Below, piece by piece: positions 17,297-24,248 of a stretch of 64,000 bases of DNA. Every line of letters begins with the position of its first letter. Position 1 is the stretch's first letter. The notes under the pieces are model-generated. The model was given only the letters and a program-made list of their open reading frames with translations. It was not told the origin of the DNA and did not search any database. A program made the translations under genes and the position numbers. The stretch is taken from the NCBI GenBank assembly GCA_963675935.2, contig CAXXPV010000003.1:682001-746000 (forward strand). Direction: 5' to 3'. The DNA comes from G963675935 sp963675935. Its GTDB lineage: Bacteria; Planctomycetota; Planctomycetia; Pirellulales; Thermoguttaceae.

Positions 17297-18103
17297 ATGC
17301 CACCCCTCGACCTCGACATCGGCGTCGTCTACACGCATGAGCGGGAGCTGATGCCGCGATTGCTGACGACCATGGCGGCCTCGGGCGAAGGTCTGCGCAT
17401 GCGGTTGATCCTGGTCGATAACGATTCTTCGGATGGCGTTGAGCCGTGGCGTGGAATCTTTTCCGAGACCCGAGTGGTTCGCAACTCAAGCCGCCTGGGG
17501 TATGCCGCCAACTTGAACCGAATTCTCGACGCCTCGGCCGCGCGGCACGTCCTGCTGCTGAACACCGACATGTACTTCGATCCGCGCGTGCAATGTTTGG
17601 GTCGAATGGTTCGCTTCATGCACTCCCGGCCGCGTTGCGGAATGGCGGGCTGCCGGTTGTATCACGCCGACGGCTCCGACGCCTTCGCCGCGCGACGGTT
17701 CCAAACGCTGCCGCTGATTTTAGCGCGGCGGTGCGGTTTGGGCCGGTTGCTGCGCCGCACGGTCGATCGCCATTTTTACGCCGAACACTCGCCCGACGAA
17801 ACTTGGGCCTGCGATTGGCTCTCCGGCTGTTTTCTGATGATGCGCCGCGAGGCGATCGATGAGGTAGGGCGTTTCGACGAGTGTTATGGCAAGTATTTCG
17901 AGGACGTCGACATGGGCTTGCGGATGGGCCGGGCCGGCTGGCAGGTGATGCATCACGGGGCGGCGTCGTGCTATCATTTGGAGAGTCGGGCGAGCCGCAA
18001 CGTGTTTTCGGCCGACGCCTGGATTCACTTTCGGGCGTACCTTCGTTGGGTCCGCAGGTGGGGGCTATTCCCCTCGGCAAGGTGTGCGGTCGGCTCCCCT
18101 TGA
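17297..18103 (+). CDS. GT2 glycosyltransferase, rhamnosyltransferase-like
   Basis: A 268-aa GT-A enzyme. It has DIGVVYTHERELMPRLL, LILVDNDSSDGVEPW, NSSRLGYAANLNRIL, the DXD-like LLNTDMYFD, and the acceptor motif GCFLMMRREAIDEVGRFDEC followed by KYFEDVDMGLRM. This arrangement is typical of WbbL-type rhamnosyltransferases. It probably adds a sugar onto the lipid carrier made by the upstream phosphosugar transferase. It starts 12 bases after that gene and is probably the last of the operon. Confidence 0.85.
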   Translation: MPPLDLDIGVVYTHERELMPRLLTTMAASGEGLRMRLILVDNDSSDGVEPWRGIFSETRVVRNSSRLGYAANLNRILDASAARHVLLLNTDMYFDPRVQCLGRMVRFMHSRPRCGMAGCRLYHADGSDAFAARRFQTLPLILARRCGLGRLLRRTVDRHFYAEHSPDETWACDWLSGCFLMMRREAIDEVGRFDECYGKYFEDVDMGLRMGRAGWQVMHHGAASCYHLESRASRNVFSADAWIHFRAYLRWVRRWGLFPSARCAVGSP

Positions 18104-18137
18104 TATTCCCGTCCGATTGTTCTAAATTAGCCGGTAG

Positions 18138-18222
18138 GCCGAAGTGGCGGAATTGGCAGACGCGCTAGGTTCAGGACCTAGTTCCCGTCAAGGGAGTGCA
18201 GGTTCAAGTCCTGTCTTCGGCA
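18138..18222 (+). tRNA. tRNA-Leu (anticodon CAG)
   Basis: The acceptor stem GCCGAAG pairs with CTTCGGC. The anticodon stem CTAGG/CCTAG encloses loop TTCAGGA, giving anticodon CAG. There is a long variable arm, as expected for leucine, and the T arm GCAGGTTCAAGTCCTGT. Discriminator A. CCA is not encoded. Confidence 0.97.
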
Positions 18223-18229
18223 CCTTGCA

Positions 18230-18275
18230 GCAAAAGGACTTACGTCAAATCGGCGCGAGTCCTTTTGCGTTTCTT
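18230..18275 (+). terminator. Terminator after tRNA-Leu
   Basis: The stem GCAAAAGGACT pairs with AGTCCTTTTGC, followed by GTTTCTT, starting 8 bases beyond the tRNA. Confidence 0.75.
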
Positions 18276-18409
18276 GGCAGCCAACCTGACGCGCAAAACG
18301 GTCGTTCGGTCAGTTCGTAAGCGCGGGAGCGTAATCTTGTGCGTTCGACAACGCCGGCAGCGTATTGTTGCTGTCGCAGGAGGTAACTGTTCACAGGTAG
18401 GAAAAACAT

Positions 18410-18487
18410 CGTCATTCTGAGCGTAGCGAAGAATCTCGTCGGGACCTCGATTCGACGAGAGATTCTTCGCTACGCTCAGAATGACGG
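18410..18487. repeat. Dispersed palindrome family F, copy 1
   Basis: GTCATTCTGAGCGTAGCGAA at the left and its inverse at the right, enclosing ~24 bp. Related copies: 19107-19204, 48785-48882 (in a gene) and 50461-50547. The core is a widely dispersed bacterial repeat whose translations (ILRCAQND-type peptides) appear in many annotated proteins. Confidence 0.9.
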
Positions 18488-18502
18488 ATACCCCGTGAAC
18501 GG

Positions 18503-18688
18503 TTACCCGCAGGAGTTGCAGCCCGGGGCGCCTGACGCTGCCGCGCCTGGAACCGCGTAAGTGGCCGCCGGCATCGCTGAAGGGCTGCACGCCGCGCTGG
18601 ATGGCCGCTTGAACCAGTTGCACTGTTGGCAACCGGCCAGACCGACGACAAGTGTCGATACCACCGCTAAGACCAGCAATCTTTTCAT
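18503..18688 (-). CDS. Small lipoprotein
   Basis: A 61-aa protein. MKRLLVLAVVSTLVVGLAGC is a lipoprotein signal with lipobox LAGC, so the mature chain begins at Cys20. The mature part is short and Cys/Ala/Ser/Pro-rich (QQCNWFKRPSSAACSPS, ending GAPGCNSCG). ATG 18688 has AGGAGA nine bases upstream; ATG 18694 is also possible. No function is known; such small Cys-rich lipoproteins are frequent in planctomycetes. A family F repeat follows 16 bases after its stop. Confidence 0.65.
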   Translation of the reverse strand: MKRLLVLAVVSTLVVGLAGCQQCNWFKRPSSAACSPSAMPAATYAVPGAAASGAPGCNSCG

Positions 18689-18713
18689 AAACATGGTCTC
18701 CTACCAAAAATAG

Positions 18714-19106
18714 TTGGTCTTCTTCGCACAAATCAACAGAGCAACTCTACACCATATCTTGCTTCAGGCAAGGATTTTGCTGGAGGCTTATCTCTGCCCG
18801 CGACCGTCCCGGAAGAAGATTCGCCAACTGTGCGAATCGCTTCACGAGCAGACGCGTCGATGTACGATGCAATTGGACCCGAAGGAACTGGTTACGAGTC
18901 AGTATTCCTTCCTATCAGCACCTGTATCACGAACTGGGGCTTGTGCATCTGCCCAAGCTGGCGGCAACCTTCCGTGGGCGAAAGCATGACAAACGAGCCT
19001 AGAAATCCTTGTCCGAGAGCCGGATGCGGGAAATCCGCCTGTCCGGTTCGATGAGCGGGAGGTGGAAACGGATCCCCCCGGCCACCGCGCCACCTCTCGA
19101 CTCTAC
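18714..19106 (+). other. Possible group II intron remnant
   Basis: No intact gene here. Around 19010-19070 the DNA reads GAGCCGGATGCGGGAAATCC, then CCTGTCCGGTTCGATGAGCG, which resembles the stem conserved in bacterial group II introns. The preceding codons (SYQHLYHELGLVHLPKLAAT in one frame) look like the degraded end of an element ORF. No reverse transcriptase motif survives. Confidence 0.35.
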
Positions 19107-19204
19107 CAGGAGAACTGCAAAGTCGCATTTTGGGGATAGATGGGAAAAACCGTCATTCTTCGCTGCGCTCAGAATGACGGTTTCCTGGACTTTGCAGTTG
19201 TCCT
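19107..19204. repeat. Dispersed palindrome family F, copy 2 (extended form)
   Basis: Outer arms CAGGAGAACTGCAAAGTC and its inverse ending at 19204. Inside is one family F half, CTTCGCTGCGCTCAGAATGA. The outer arm also appears in slightly changed form (GGAGAACTGGAAAGTC) beside the copy at 50461. Confidence 0.8.
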
Positions 19205-19314
19205 GTCGACTCTACCCTGGCACTTGACGGCGCCTCGTGGCACTGGGTACCATGACACTCAAGGATAGCGACCTTGAGCGGTGTGATATGCGAGTCCCAG
19301 CCCCGGCTTCCGAT

Positions 19315-19689
19315 ATGGCCAAAACCACGCAGACCGAAGTGCCATGCGGCATCGACTCGATGTTTCGGGCGTTTTCCGACCGGACGCGGCTGCGGATTCT
19401 CCACGTTTTGCAAGGCGGGGAACTCTGCGTCGGCGACATCGTCGAAATTTTGGAGGTTCCGCAGCCTCGCATTTCCCGGCATTTGGCCTATCTGCGCAAG
19501 TCGAAGTTGGTCGCGGTCCGCAAGTCGGGCCTGTGGAGCCACTACTCGCTGACTCCCGCGAAAACGCCGTTCCATCGGAAGCTGTTGGAATGTCTGGCAA
19601 AATGTTTCGCTGAGGTTCCCGAACTTCAGGCCGACATCGTCCGGGCGGCCAAGCTCCGAAAGTCCGGCGGCTGCTGCCCGACGGGGTGA
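19315..19689 (+). CDS. ArsR/SmtB-family transcriptional regulator
   Basis: A 124-aa winged-helix protein: MFRAFSDRTRLRILHVLQGG, ELCVGDIVEILEVPQPRISR (recognition helix), HLAYLRKSKLVAVRKSGLWS, then a C-terminal helix and a CC pair near the end (SGGCCPTG). ArsR repressors bind metals through ELCVCD-type cysteines; here the second Cys of that motif is replaced by Gly, so sensing may use the Cys near residue 8 and the terminal CC, or the protein may sense something else. The start at 19315 is inferred; the frame is open to 19237. No target gene is adjacent on the same strand. Confidence 0.8.
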   Translation: MAKTTQTEVPCGIDSMFRAFSDRTRLRILHVLQGGELCVGDIVEILEVPQPRISRHLAYLRKSKLVAVRKSGLWSHYSLTPAKTPFHRKLLECLAKCFAEVPELQADIVRAAKLRKSGGCCPTG

Positions 19690-19706
19690 TGCTACTTACG
19701 CCATGA

Positions 19707-19732
19707 CCGCGGGCCGTTGGCCCCCGGCTATT
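19707..19732. repeat. Short dispersed repeat family G, copy 1
   Basis: A 26-bp sequence beginning CCGCGGGCCGTTGGCCCCCG and ending GCTATT. Identical copies are at 52475-52500 and, inverted, 57714-57739, all intergenic. Confidence 0.9.
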
Positions 19733-19768
19733 TGGCTATTTTGATGCTATGGCGATATTCTGGGCACT

Positions 19769-20635
19769 TCAATTGCCCTGTTGCAGCCGCGCCGCCGTCA
19801 GCGTGTTCTTCAGCAACATCGTCACCGTTAATAATCCCACGCCGCCGGGCACAGGCGTGATCTGGCCCGCTACTTCCTTCACGCCCTCGAAATCCACGTC
19901 GCCGGCCAGGCCACTTTCAAGACGATTCATGCCCACGTCGATCACCACGGCGCCGGGCTTCACCATGTCGGCCGTAATGAACTTCGCCCGACCAATGGCC
20001 ACGATCAAAATGTCGGCCGAACGAGTGACTGCGGCCAAGTCGCGCGTGCGGCTGTGGCAGACCGTCACCGTGGCGTCGCCGCCGGGGCCTTTTTGCATCA
20101 ACAGAATCGCCATCGGCTTGCCCACAATGTCGCTGCGTCCGACCACCACGACGTTCGCCCCGGCGATGGGAATGTTGTTGCGAATCAGCATTTGCTGAAC
20201 GCCGTAGGGCGTGCAGGGCATGAATCGCGGACGGCCTTGCACGATGCGGCCCACGTTGTCGGGATGAAAGGCATCGACGTCTTTCATCGGATCGATGGCC
20301 TCCAACACACGCCGCTCGTCGATGTGTTTCGGCGGCGGCGACTGCACCAGAATGCCGTGGACCGCCGGGTCGCGGTTCAAGCGGTCGATCAGGGCCAGAA
20401 GCTCCTCGGTGGTCGTCTCGGTTGGCGGGCGGTGGAGCTGGCTCAAAATGCCGGCCTTTTCGCATGCCTTCTGCTTGTTCCGCACGTAGACTTGGCTGCC
20501 GGGGTCTTCGCCCACGAGCACCGCGGCCAGGCACGGCGTCACGCCGGTCGATTTGACGAATTCGGCCACTTCTTCGGCGATTTCCGCGCGAATTTGTTGC
20601 GACAAAGCTTTTCCATCGAGAATGGCGGCGGTCAT
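19769..20635 (-). CDS. folD: Bifunctional methylenetetrahydrofolate dehydrogenase/cyclohydrolase
   Basis: A 288-aa protein that interconverts methylene-THF, methenyl-THF and formyl-THF in one-carbon metabolism. Motifs: YVRNKQKACEKAG (catalytic Lys in the YxxxK motif), VHGILVQSPPPKHID, PCTPYGVQQML, VVVVGRSDIVGKPMAILLMQ (NADP-binding) and the family end ITPVPGGVGLLTVTMLLKNT. Length is typical. ATG 20635 opens the conserved AAILDGKALSQQIRAEI; four extra codons are possible. Monocistronic. Confidence 0.96.
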   Translation of the reverse strand: MTAAILDGKALSQQIRAEIAEEVAEFVKSTGVTPCLAAVLVGEDPGSQVYVRNKQKACEKAGILSQLHRPPTETTTEELLALIDRLNRDPAVHGILVQSPPPKHIDERRVLEAIDPMKDVDAFHPDNVGRIVQGRPRFMPCTPYGVQQMLIRNNIPIAGANVVVVGRSDIVGKPMAILLMQKGPGGDATVTVCHSRTRDLAAVTRSADILIVAIGRAKFITADMVKPGAVVIDVGMNRLESGLAGDVDFEGVKEVAGQITPVPGGVGLLTVTMLLKNTLTAARLQQGN

Positions 20636-20697
20636 GTGTATCTCCAAGATGTTGATGCCAAGTTAGGGTCTGTAAAAAACAAGCTAGCGAATTACAC

Positions 20698-20756
20698 GTA
20701 GGACGGATTTCCGAATCCGTCCAGTTTCAGGAGACGGATTCGGAAATCCGTCCTAC
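20698..20756. repeat. Dispersed palindrome family A, copy 3
   Basis: Inner arms GTAGGACGGATTTCC at 20698 and their inverse ending at 20756. The right flank (TTGCACAAGTTATTCTTTAA) resembles the outer part of copy 2, so the whole unit may run from ~20670 to ~20780. Confidence 0.85.
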
Positions 20757-20787
20757 AAAATTGCACAAGTTATTCTTTAACTGAGCA

Positions 20788-21459
20788 TTAGATTTGTTCG
20801 ATATGCAATCCGCGGCGGCGGCGCTCGTTGCGACGGGCGTTGTCGAAACGTTCGGCGACGACTTTGACGTTTTCAATGCCCGGCAGGGCGAGGTCGGGAT
20901 GGCTGCGGTCGCTCGATAGGATTCGGATCGTGCCCACGCCGACGAGTCGTTCCAAAAAGCCCTGCTCGGTGGTGATGTCGTCCATGTCGAGCACTTCGAT
21001 GCGGTCGTTCACCCGGCGGAGGATTCCGTGTTCGTGGACGAACCGCTGCGTGGTCAACCGATAGCGGACGCTCATGCGGCGGTAGCACAAGATCGAGAAG
21101 AAGTAGAGCCAGGGCAGCAGCATGGCCAGGAGCACGGCCAGCCACCACCAACCGGTTTTCGCCCAAAGAATTCCGCCGGCCAAAAGCGCGAGCGACACGA
21201 GGGCGGCGATGACCCAGCCGCCGATCATTGCTTTCGACGAGTAGCCGCCTCGCCAAATTTCTTCCTCGGGCTGATCGTCGGGGGCTTGGCGGCCCGAGGC
21301 GGCGGCTTGTTCGAGCATCTCGGCCGGGCTGGTCGCCGGATGGTCGGCCGGCCGCGAATCCTGCGGGAATTCGCTTATCTCGCCGTCGAGCCGTTGGCCG
21401 CATTGGTGGCAGAAAACCCCGCCGGGAACCACTTCCACACCACATGCCGGACATTGCAT
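20788..21459 (-). CDS. Zinc-ribbon membrane protein with bacterial PH domain
   Basis: A 223-aa protein. The N-terminal zinc ribbon is CPACGVEV...CHQCGQRL (residues 3-24). A variable acidic linker is followed by two membrane helices (MIGGWVIAALVSLALLAGGI and WWWLAVLLAMLLPWLYFFSI). A bPH_2 (YdbS-type) domain closes it: YRLTTQRFVHEHGILRRVND, RIEVLDMDDITTEQGFLERL, GIENVKVVAERF. A membrane-associated protein of unknown role. Confidence 0.75.
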   Translation of the reverse strand: MQCPACGVEVVPGGVFCHQCGQRLDGEISEFPQDSRPADHPATSPAEMLEQAAASGRQAPDDQPEEEIWRGGYSSKAMIGGWVIAALVSLALLAGGILWAKTGWWWLAVLLAMLLPWLYFFSILCYRRMSVRYRLTTQRFVHEHGILRRVNDRIEVLDMDDITTEQGFLERLVGVGTIRILSSDRSHPDLALPGIENVKVVAERFDNARRNERRRRGLHIEQI

Positions 21460-21512
21460 GGCAGCACCCCCCCGCTAGCTTGCCGATTAGGATCGAGGAA
21501 TTTGGTGACAGT

Positions 21513-21546
21513 ATAAAGGGGGAAGGGGGAAGGGGGAAGGGGGAGA
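21513..21546. repeat. GA-rich low-complexity run
   Basis: Four consecutive GGGGGAA-type units upstream of the PH-domain gene. It matches the GA/TC-rich inserts at 11265 and 15083. Confidence 0.6.
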
Positions 21547-21593
21547 GGATTCGGGTGCAAGTTGCACTTTGCGGATGACATATACGCCCGTTT

Positions 21594-21917
21594 AGAGATC
21601 GTCCGCCTTTCTGCATGAAACGTGGGCGATGTTTTTATCCCGAAGGGATTTCGTAGGACAGCCCAGGGTTGCCGCTCCGAGCGGCTACCCTGGGAAAACG
21701 GTCAAACTCTATCCCTTTAACCCTGAAAGGGTTGCGTAGATTGGGATGCCGCCGCTCTACGAAACCCCGTTGGGGTTCTGTTGGGTATCGTTGCTCGGAA
21801 CCCAGGGTAGCCGCTCGGAGCGGCAACCCTGGGCTATCTTACTTATCACAAGCCCTTCGGGCTATTATTTTGCACCGCAATTCCTTGCGCTGCAACGTGT
21901 GAAAGGCGGACGATCTC
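21594..21917. repeat. Terminal-inverted-repeat element family C, copy 2 (composite)
   Basis: A 324-bp unit with ends AGAGATCGTCCGCCTTTC and its exact inverse; the flanks CGCCCGT...ACGGGCG extend the inverted repeat. The interior holds nested palindromes: CCCAGGGTTGCCGCTCCGAG with its inverse ~150 bp away, AACCCCGTTGGGGTT, and CAAGCCCTTCGGGCT. No protein-coding sequence is credible. Confidence 0.8.
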
Positions 21918-21929
21918 TTTACGGGCGTT

Positions 21930-22243
21930 TCTGCCGCAGGCGGTATTAGGCCCATGCTTTAGCATGGGTTGGCGGAAACGCCGCCCCTATTTCAATGGCT
22001 CTCGATTTGCATTGTCACGCCCGTTCACGGGCGTCCTGTCGGCGAGGCAACAGGAGGCCCGTGAACGGGCCTGACATTCCATAATTTCCTCGTCGCCAAA
22101 AACCCGGCGTAAACGCCGGGCCGAATACCGCCTTCGGCGGAAAGGGGCGTGAACGCCCCTGTAAAGCACAACTGGCACCCGAAAATTCTTTGCACACGCT
22201 GCCGTTCCCCGTTCCCCCTTCCTCCTTCCACCTTCCCCCTTAT
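21930..22243. repeat. Patchwork of short palindromes, non-coding
   Basis: CCCATGCTTTAGCATGGG, CGCCCGTTCACGGGCG with GGCCCGTGAACGGGCC, AACCCGGCGTAAACGCCGGG and ACCGCCTTCGGCGG, followed by a TC-rich run (GTTCCCCCTTCCTCCTTCC). No gene. It joins the family C element to the start of nrdR. Confidence 0.7.
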
Positions 22244-22286
22244 TGCTGTACACTGGAAACGCTTGAGGGAAGCCGGAACCGACGCC

Positions 22287-22754
22287 ATGAAGTGCCCCTA
22301 CTGCCTAACCGACAACGACCGCGTGCTGGATTCGCGGGCAAGCCAGGATGGATTCGCCATTCGACGCCGCCGCGAGTGTTTGGGCTGCAAACGCCGCTAC
22401 ACGACCTACGAGCGGATCGAGGCCACGACGGTCAAGATCATCAAAAAGGACGGCTCTCGCGAGCCTTTCGACCACGCGAAGATCAAGCGGGGTTTGGAAA
22501 AAGCCTGCTGGAAGCGGCCCATCAGCGACGAGCAGCTCGAGGCCGTCATCGCCGCGGTGGCCAACGATCTCGAGACGAATTTCGAGTTCGAGGTCGATAG
22601 CCGCCACGTCGGCGAGTTGGTCATGCAACGGTTGCGGGAACTCGACGAGGTGGCCTTCGTTCGCTTCGCCAGCGTCTATCGGCAGTTCAAGGACGTGCAA
22701 GACTTCGTCGCGGAACTTCGGCCCATGTTGGCCGACGCTCGGAAGCGGGAATAA
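22287..22754 (+). CDS. nrdR: Transcriptional repressor NrdR
   Basis: 155 aa, the usual length. The zinc ribbon is CPYC...C..C (MKCPYCLTDNDRVLDSR, then RRRECLGCKRRYTTYERIE). The ATP-cone follows (TVKIIKKDGSREPFDHAKIK, RHVGELVMQRLRELDEVAFV, RFASVYRQFKD). It binds nucleotides and represses ribonucleotide reductase genes; none lies in this window. The start is fixed by the N-terminal MKCPYC. The preceding DNA is repeat-derived. Confidence 0.97.
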   Translation: MKCPYCLTDNDRVLDSRASQDGFAIRRRRECLGCKRRYTTYERIEATTVKIIKKDGSREPFDHAKIKRGLEKACWKRPISDEQLEAVIAAVANDLETNFEFEVDSRHVGELVMQRLRELDEVAFVRFASVYRQFKDVQDFVAELRPMLADARKRE

Positions 22755-22760
22755 CCGCCG

Positions 22761-23201
22761 ATGGACATAACCGCCCTGCTCGATTGGATTCGCGCCCACG
22801 AGGTCGCCCTCGGCTGGCTGAGCGTCGCGTCGGTGCTGATGTTCGTCGGAAGCCTGCTGACCGTGCCGTGGTTGGTGATTCGGATTCCAAGCGACTACTT
22901 CCTCCGCCAGCGGCATTACGTTGATGGTTGGCTGCCTGCGCATCCCTCGCGGCGCATCGTCGTTTTGGCGTTAAAAAACGCCTGCGGCGTCGTGTTCGTT
23001 CTTGCCGGCATTGCGATGCTGGTTTTGCCGGGCCAGGGCGTTTTGACCATCCTGATCGGGCTGATGTGCCTCGATTTTCCGGGAAAGTTCGCCCTGGAAC
23101 GGCGGTTCGTCCGATTGCGCCCGGTCGTCGGGGCCATCGATTGGATGAGGACGAAAGCAGGCCGGCCGAAGCTGGAATTGCCGGTTGGGGAAAGCAAGTA
23201 G
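22761..23201 (+). CDS. PGPGW-type small membrane protein
   Basis: A 146-aa protein with an N-terminal membrane helix (WLSVASVLMFVGSLLTVPWL) and a second hydrophobic hairpin (ACGVVFVLAGIAMLVLPGQG, then VLTILIGLMCL) that matches the PGPGW membrane family (LPGxGxLTILxGL). The basic C-terminus is probably cytoplasmic. Function unknown. It starts 7 bases after nrdR and is probably cotranscribed. Confidence 0.7.
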   Translation: MDITALLDWIRAHEVALGWLSVASVLMFVGSLLTVPWLVIRIPSDYFLRQRHYVDGWLPAHPSRRIVVLALKNACGVVFVLAGIAMLVLPGQGVLTILIGLMCLDFPGKFALERRFVRLRPVVGAIDWMRTKAGRPKLELPVGESK

Positions 23202-23233
23202 CTGGGGAAAACGCGAAACCGCAAGCGGTTTTC

Positions 23234-24238
23234 TTACTGATGCCGATTCACCACGAAATCCGAAATCGCCAATAGCGAATCTTTCGCGGGTGTTGCCGGC
23301 AGCGAGTTCAACTCCTCGGCGGCCTGTCGTGTAAATTCCTTGGCTCGACCTCTGGCGTATTCGATGGCGTCGTACCGCTTGAACCACGACCGCAAAACGT
23401 CGCGGTGGTGATCTTCCGATTGAGCGAGTTGGGCCGTAATCTCGGCACGCTGGTCGGCACTGACGACGCTCAATAGCCGGATGAGCGGCAGCGTCGCTTT
23501 CTGCTTCAAGAGGTCGGTGCCCAGCGACTTGCCCGCAGTCGATTCCTCGCCAATCAAGTCGAGAACGTCGTCAGCGATTTGGAAGGCCACGCCGAGGTCT
23601 TGCCCATAGCGGGCAAGGGCCTCGCAAACCTCCGGCTCGGCGCCGGCGTAATGCGCGCCAAGCCGGCAGCAGCAGGATGTCAGGGCCGCCGTCTTTCCGG
23701 CGATGATCTCGAAATAGTTTGCCTCGCCGAGGTTGTAGTTTCCACGGCTTTCGATCTGCCGCAACTCGCCCTCGCACATCGACCGGGCCGACTCGCTGAT
23801 CGCCCGGCATGCAAAAATATCGTCCAGCGAACTGGCCAAGCAGATCGCCCGGGCGAGAAGATAGTCGCCCAGCAGGATGCTAACCTCGTTGTTCCATCGG
23901 GCGTTGACCGTGTCGAGATGCCGGCGGATCGTCGCCTCGTCCAAAACGTCGTCGTGGATGAGCGTGGCTGTATGAAGCACCTCGACCATCGCGGCCAGGG
24001 GCATATGTTCGGGCCGAATGCCGCCGCACGCCTTGGCCGACAACAGCACTAGGGCCGGCCGAAGCCGTTTGCCCCCAAGACGGAAACCGTGCTGGGCCAA
24101 CCGATCGACAAAGGGATTATCGCTCGAAAGCTCCTGCCGCAGGAGCGTTTCGACCGCATCGAGTTCCTTGGCCGCCGGCGCATAAAGAGCGCGGAGCGAC
24201 TCGGGAACCGTCACCGGTTGCTCGCCTGTGGAATCCAT
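23234..24238 (-). CDS. Polyprenyl (geranylgeranyl/octaprenyl-type) diphosphate synthase
   Basis: A 334-aa all-helical trans-prenyltransferase that condenses isopentenyl diphosphate with allylic diphosphates. The first Asp-rich motif is ATLIHDDVLDEA near residue 88 and the second is FQIADDVLDLIGEE; GGKRLRPALVLLSAKA and GKTAALTSCCC are also conserved. Chain length cannot be set by eye, but long-chain (quinone side chain) is likely from similarity to IspB/HepS types. ATG 24238 has GAGAGG at a good distance; ATG 24262 is an alternative. It follows the GT39-like gene by 10 bases. Confidence 0.88.
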   Translation of the reverse strand: MDSTGEQPVTVPESLRALYAPAAKELDAVETLLRQELSSDNPFVDRLAQHGFRLGGKRLRPALVLLSAKACGGIRPEHMPLAAMVEVLHTATLIHDDVLDEATIRRHLDTVNARWNNEVSILLGDYLLARAICLASSLDDIFACRAISESARSMCEGELRQIESRGNYNLGEANYFEIIAGKTAALTSCCCRLGAHYAGAEPEVCEALARYGQDLGVAFQIADDVLDLIGEESTAGKSLGTDLLKQKATLPLIRLLSVVSADQRAEITAQLAQSEDHHRDVLRSWFKRYDAIEYARGRAKEFTRQAAEELNSLPATPAKDSLLAISDFVVNRHQ

Positions 24239-24248
24239 GAAGGCCCTC

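Noticed and set aside
18240..18731. 163-codon minus frame covering the family F repeat
   Set aside because: It runs through a terminator and the repeat; the lipoprotein frame at 18503-18688 is the real gene.
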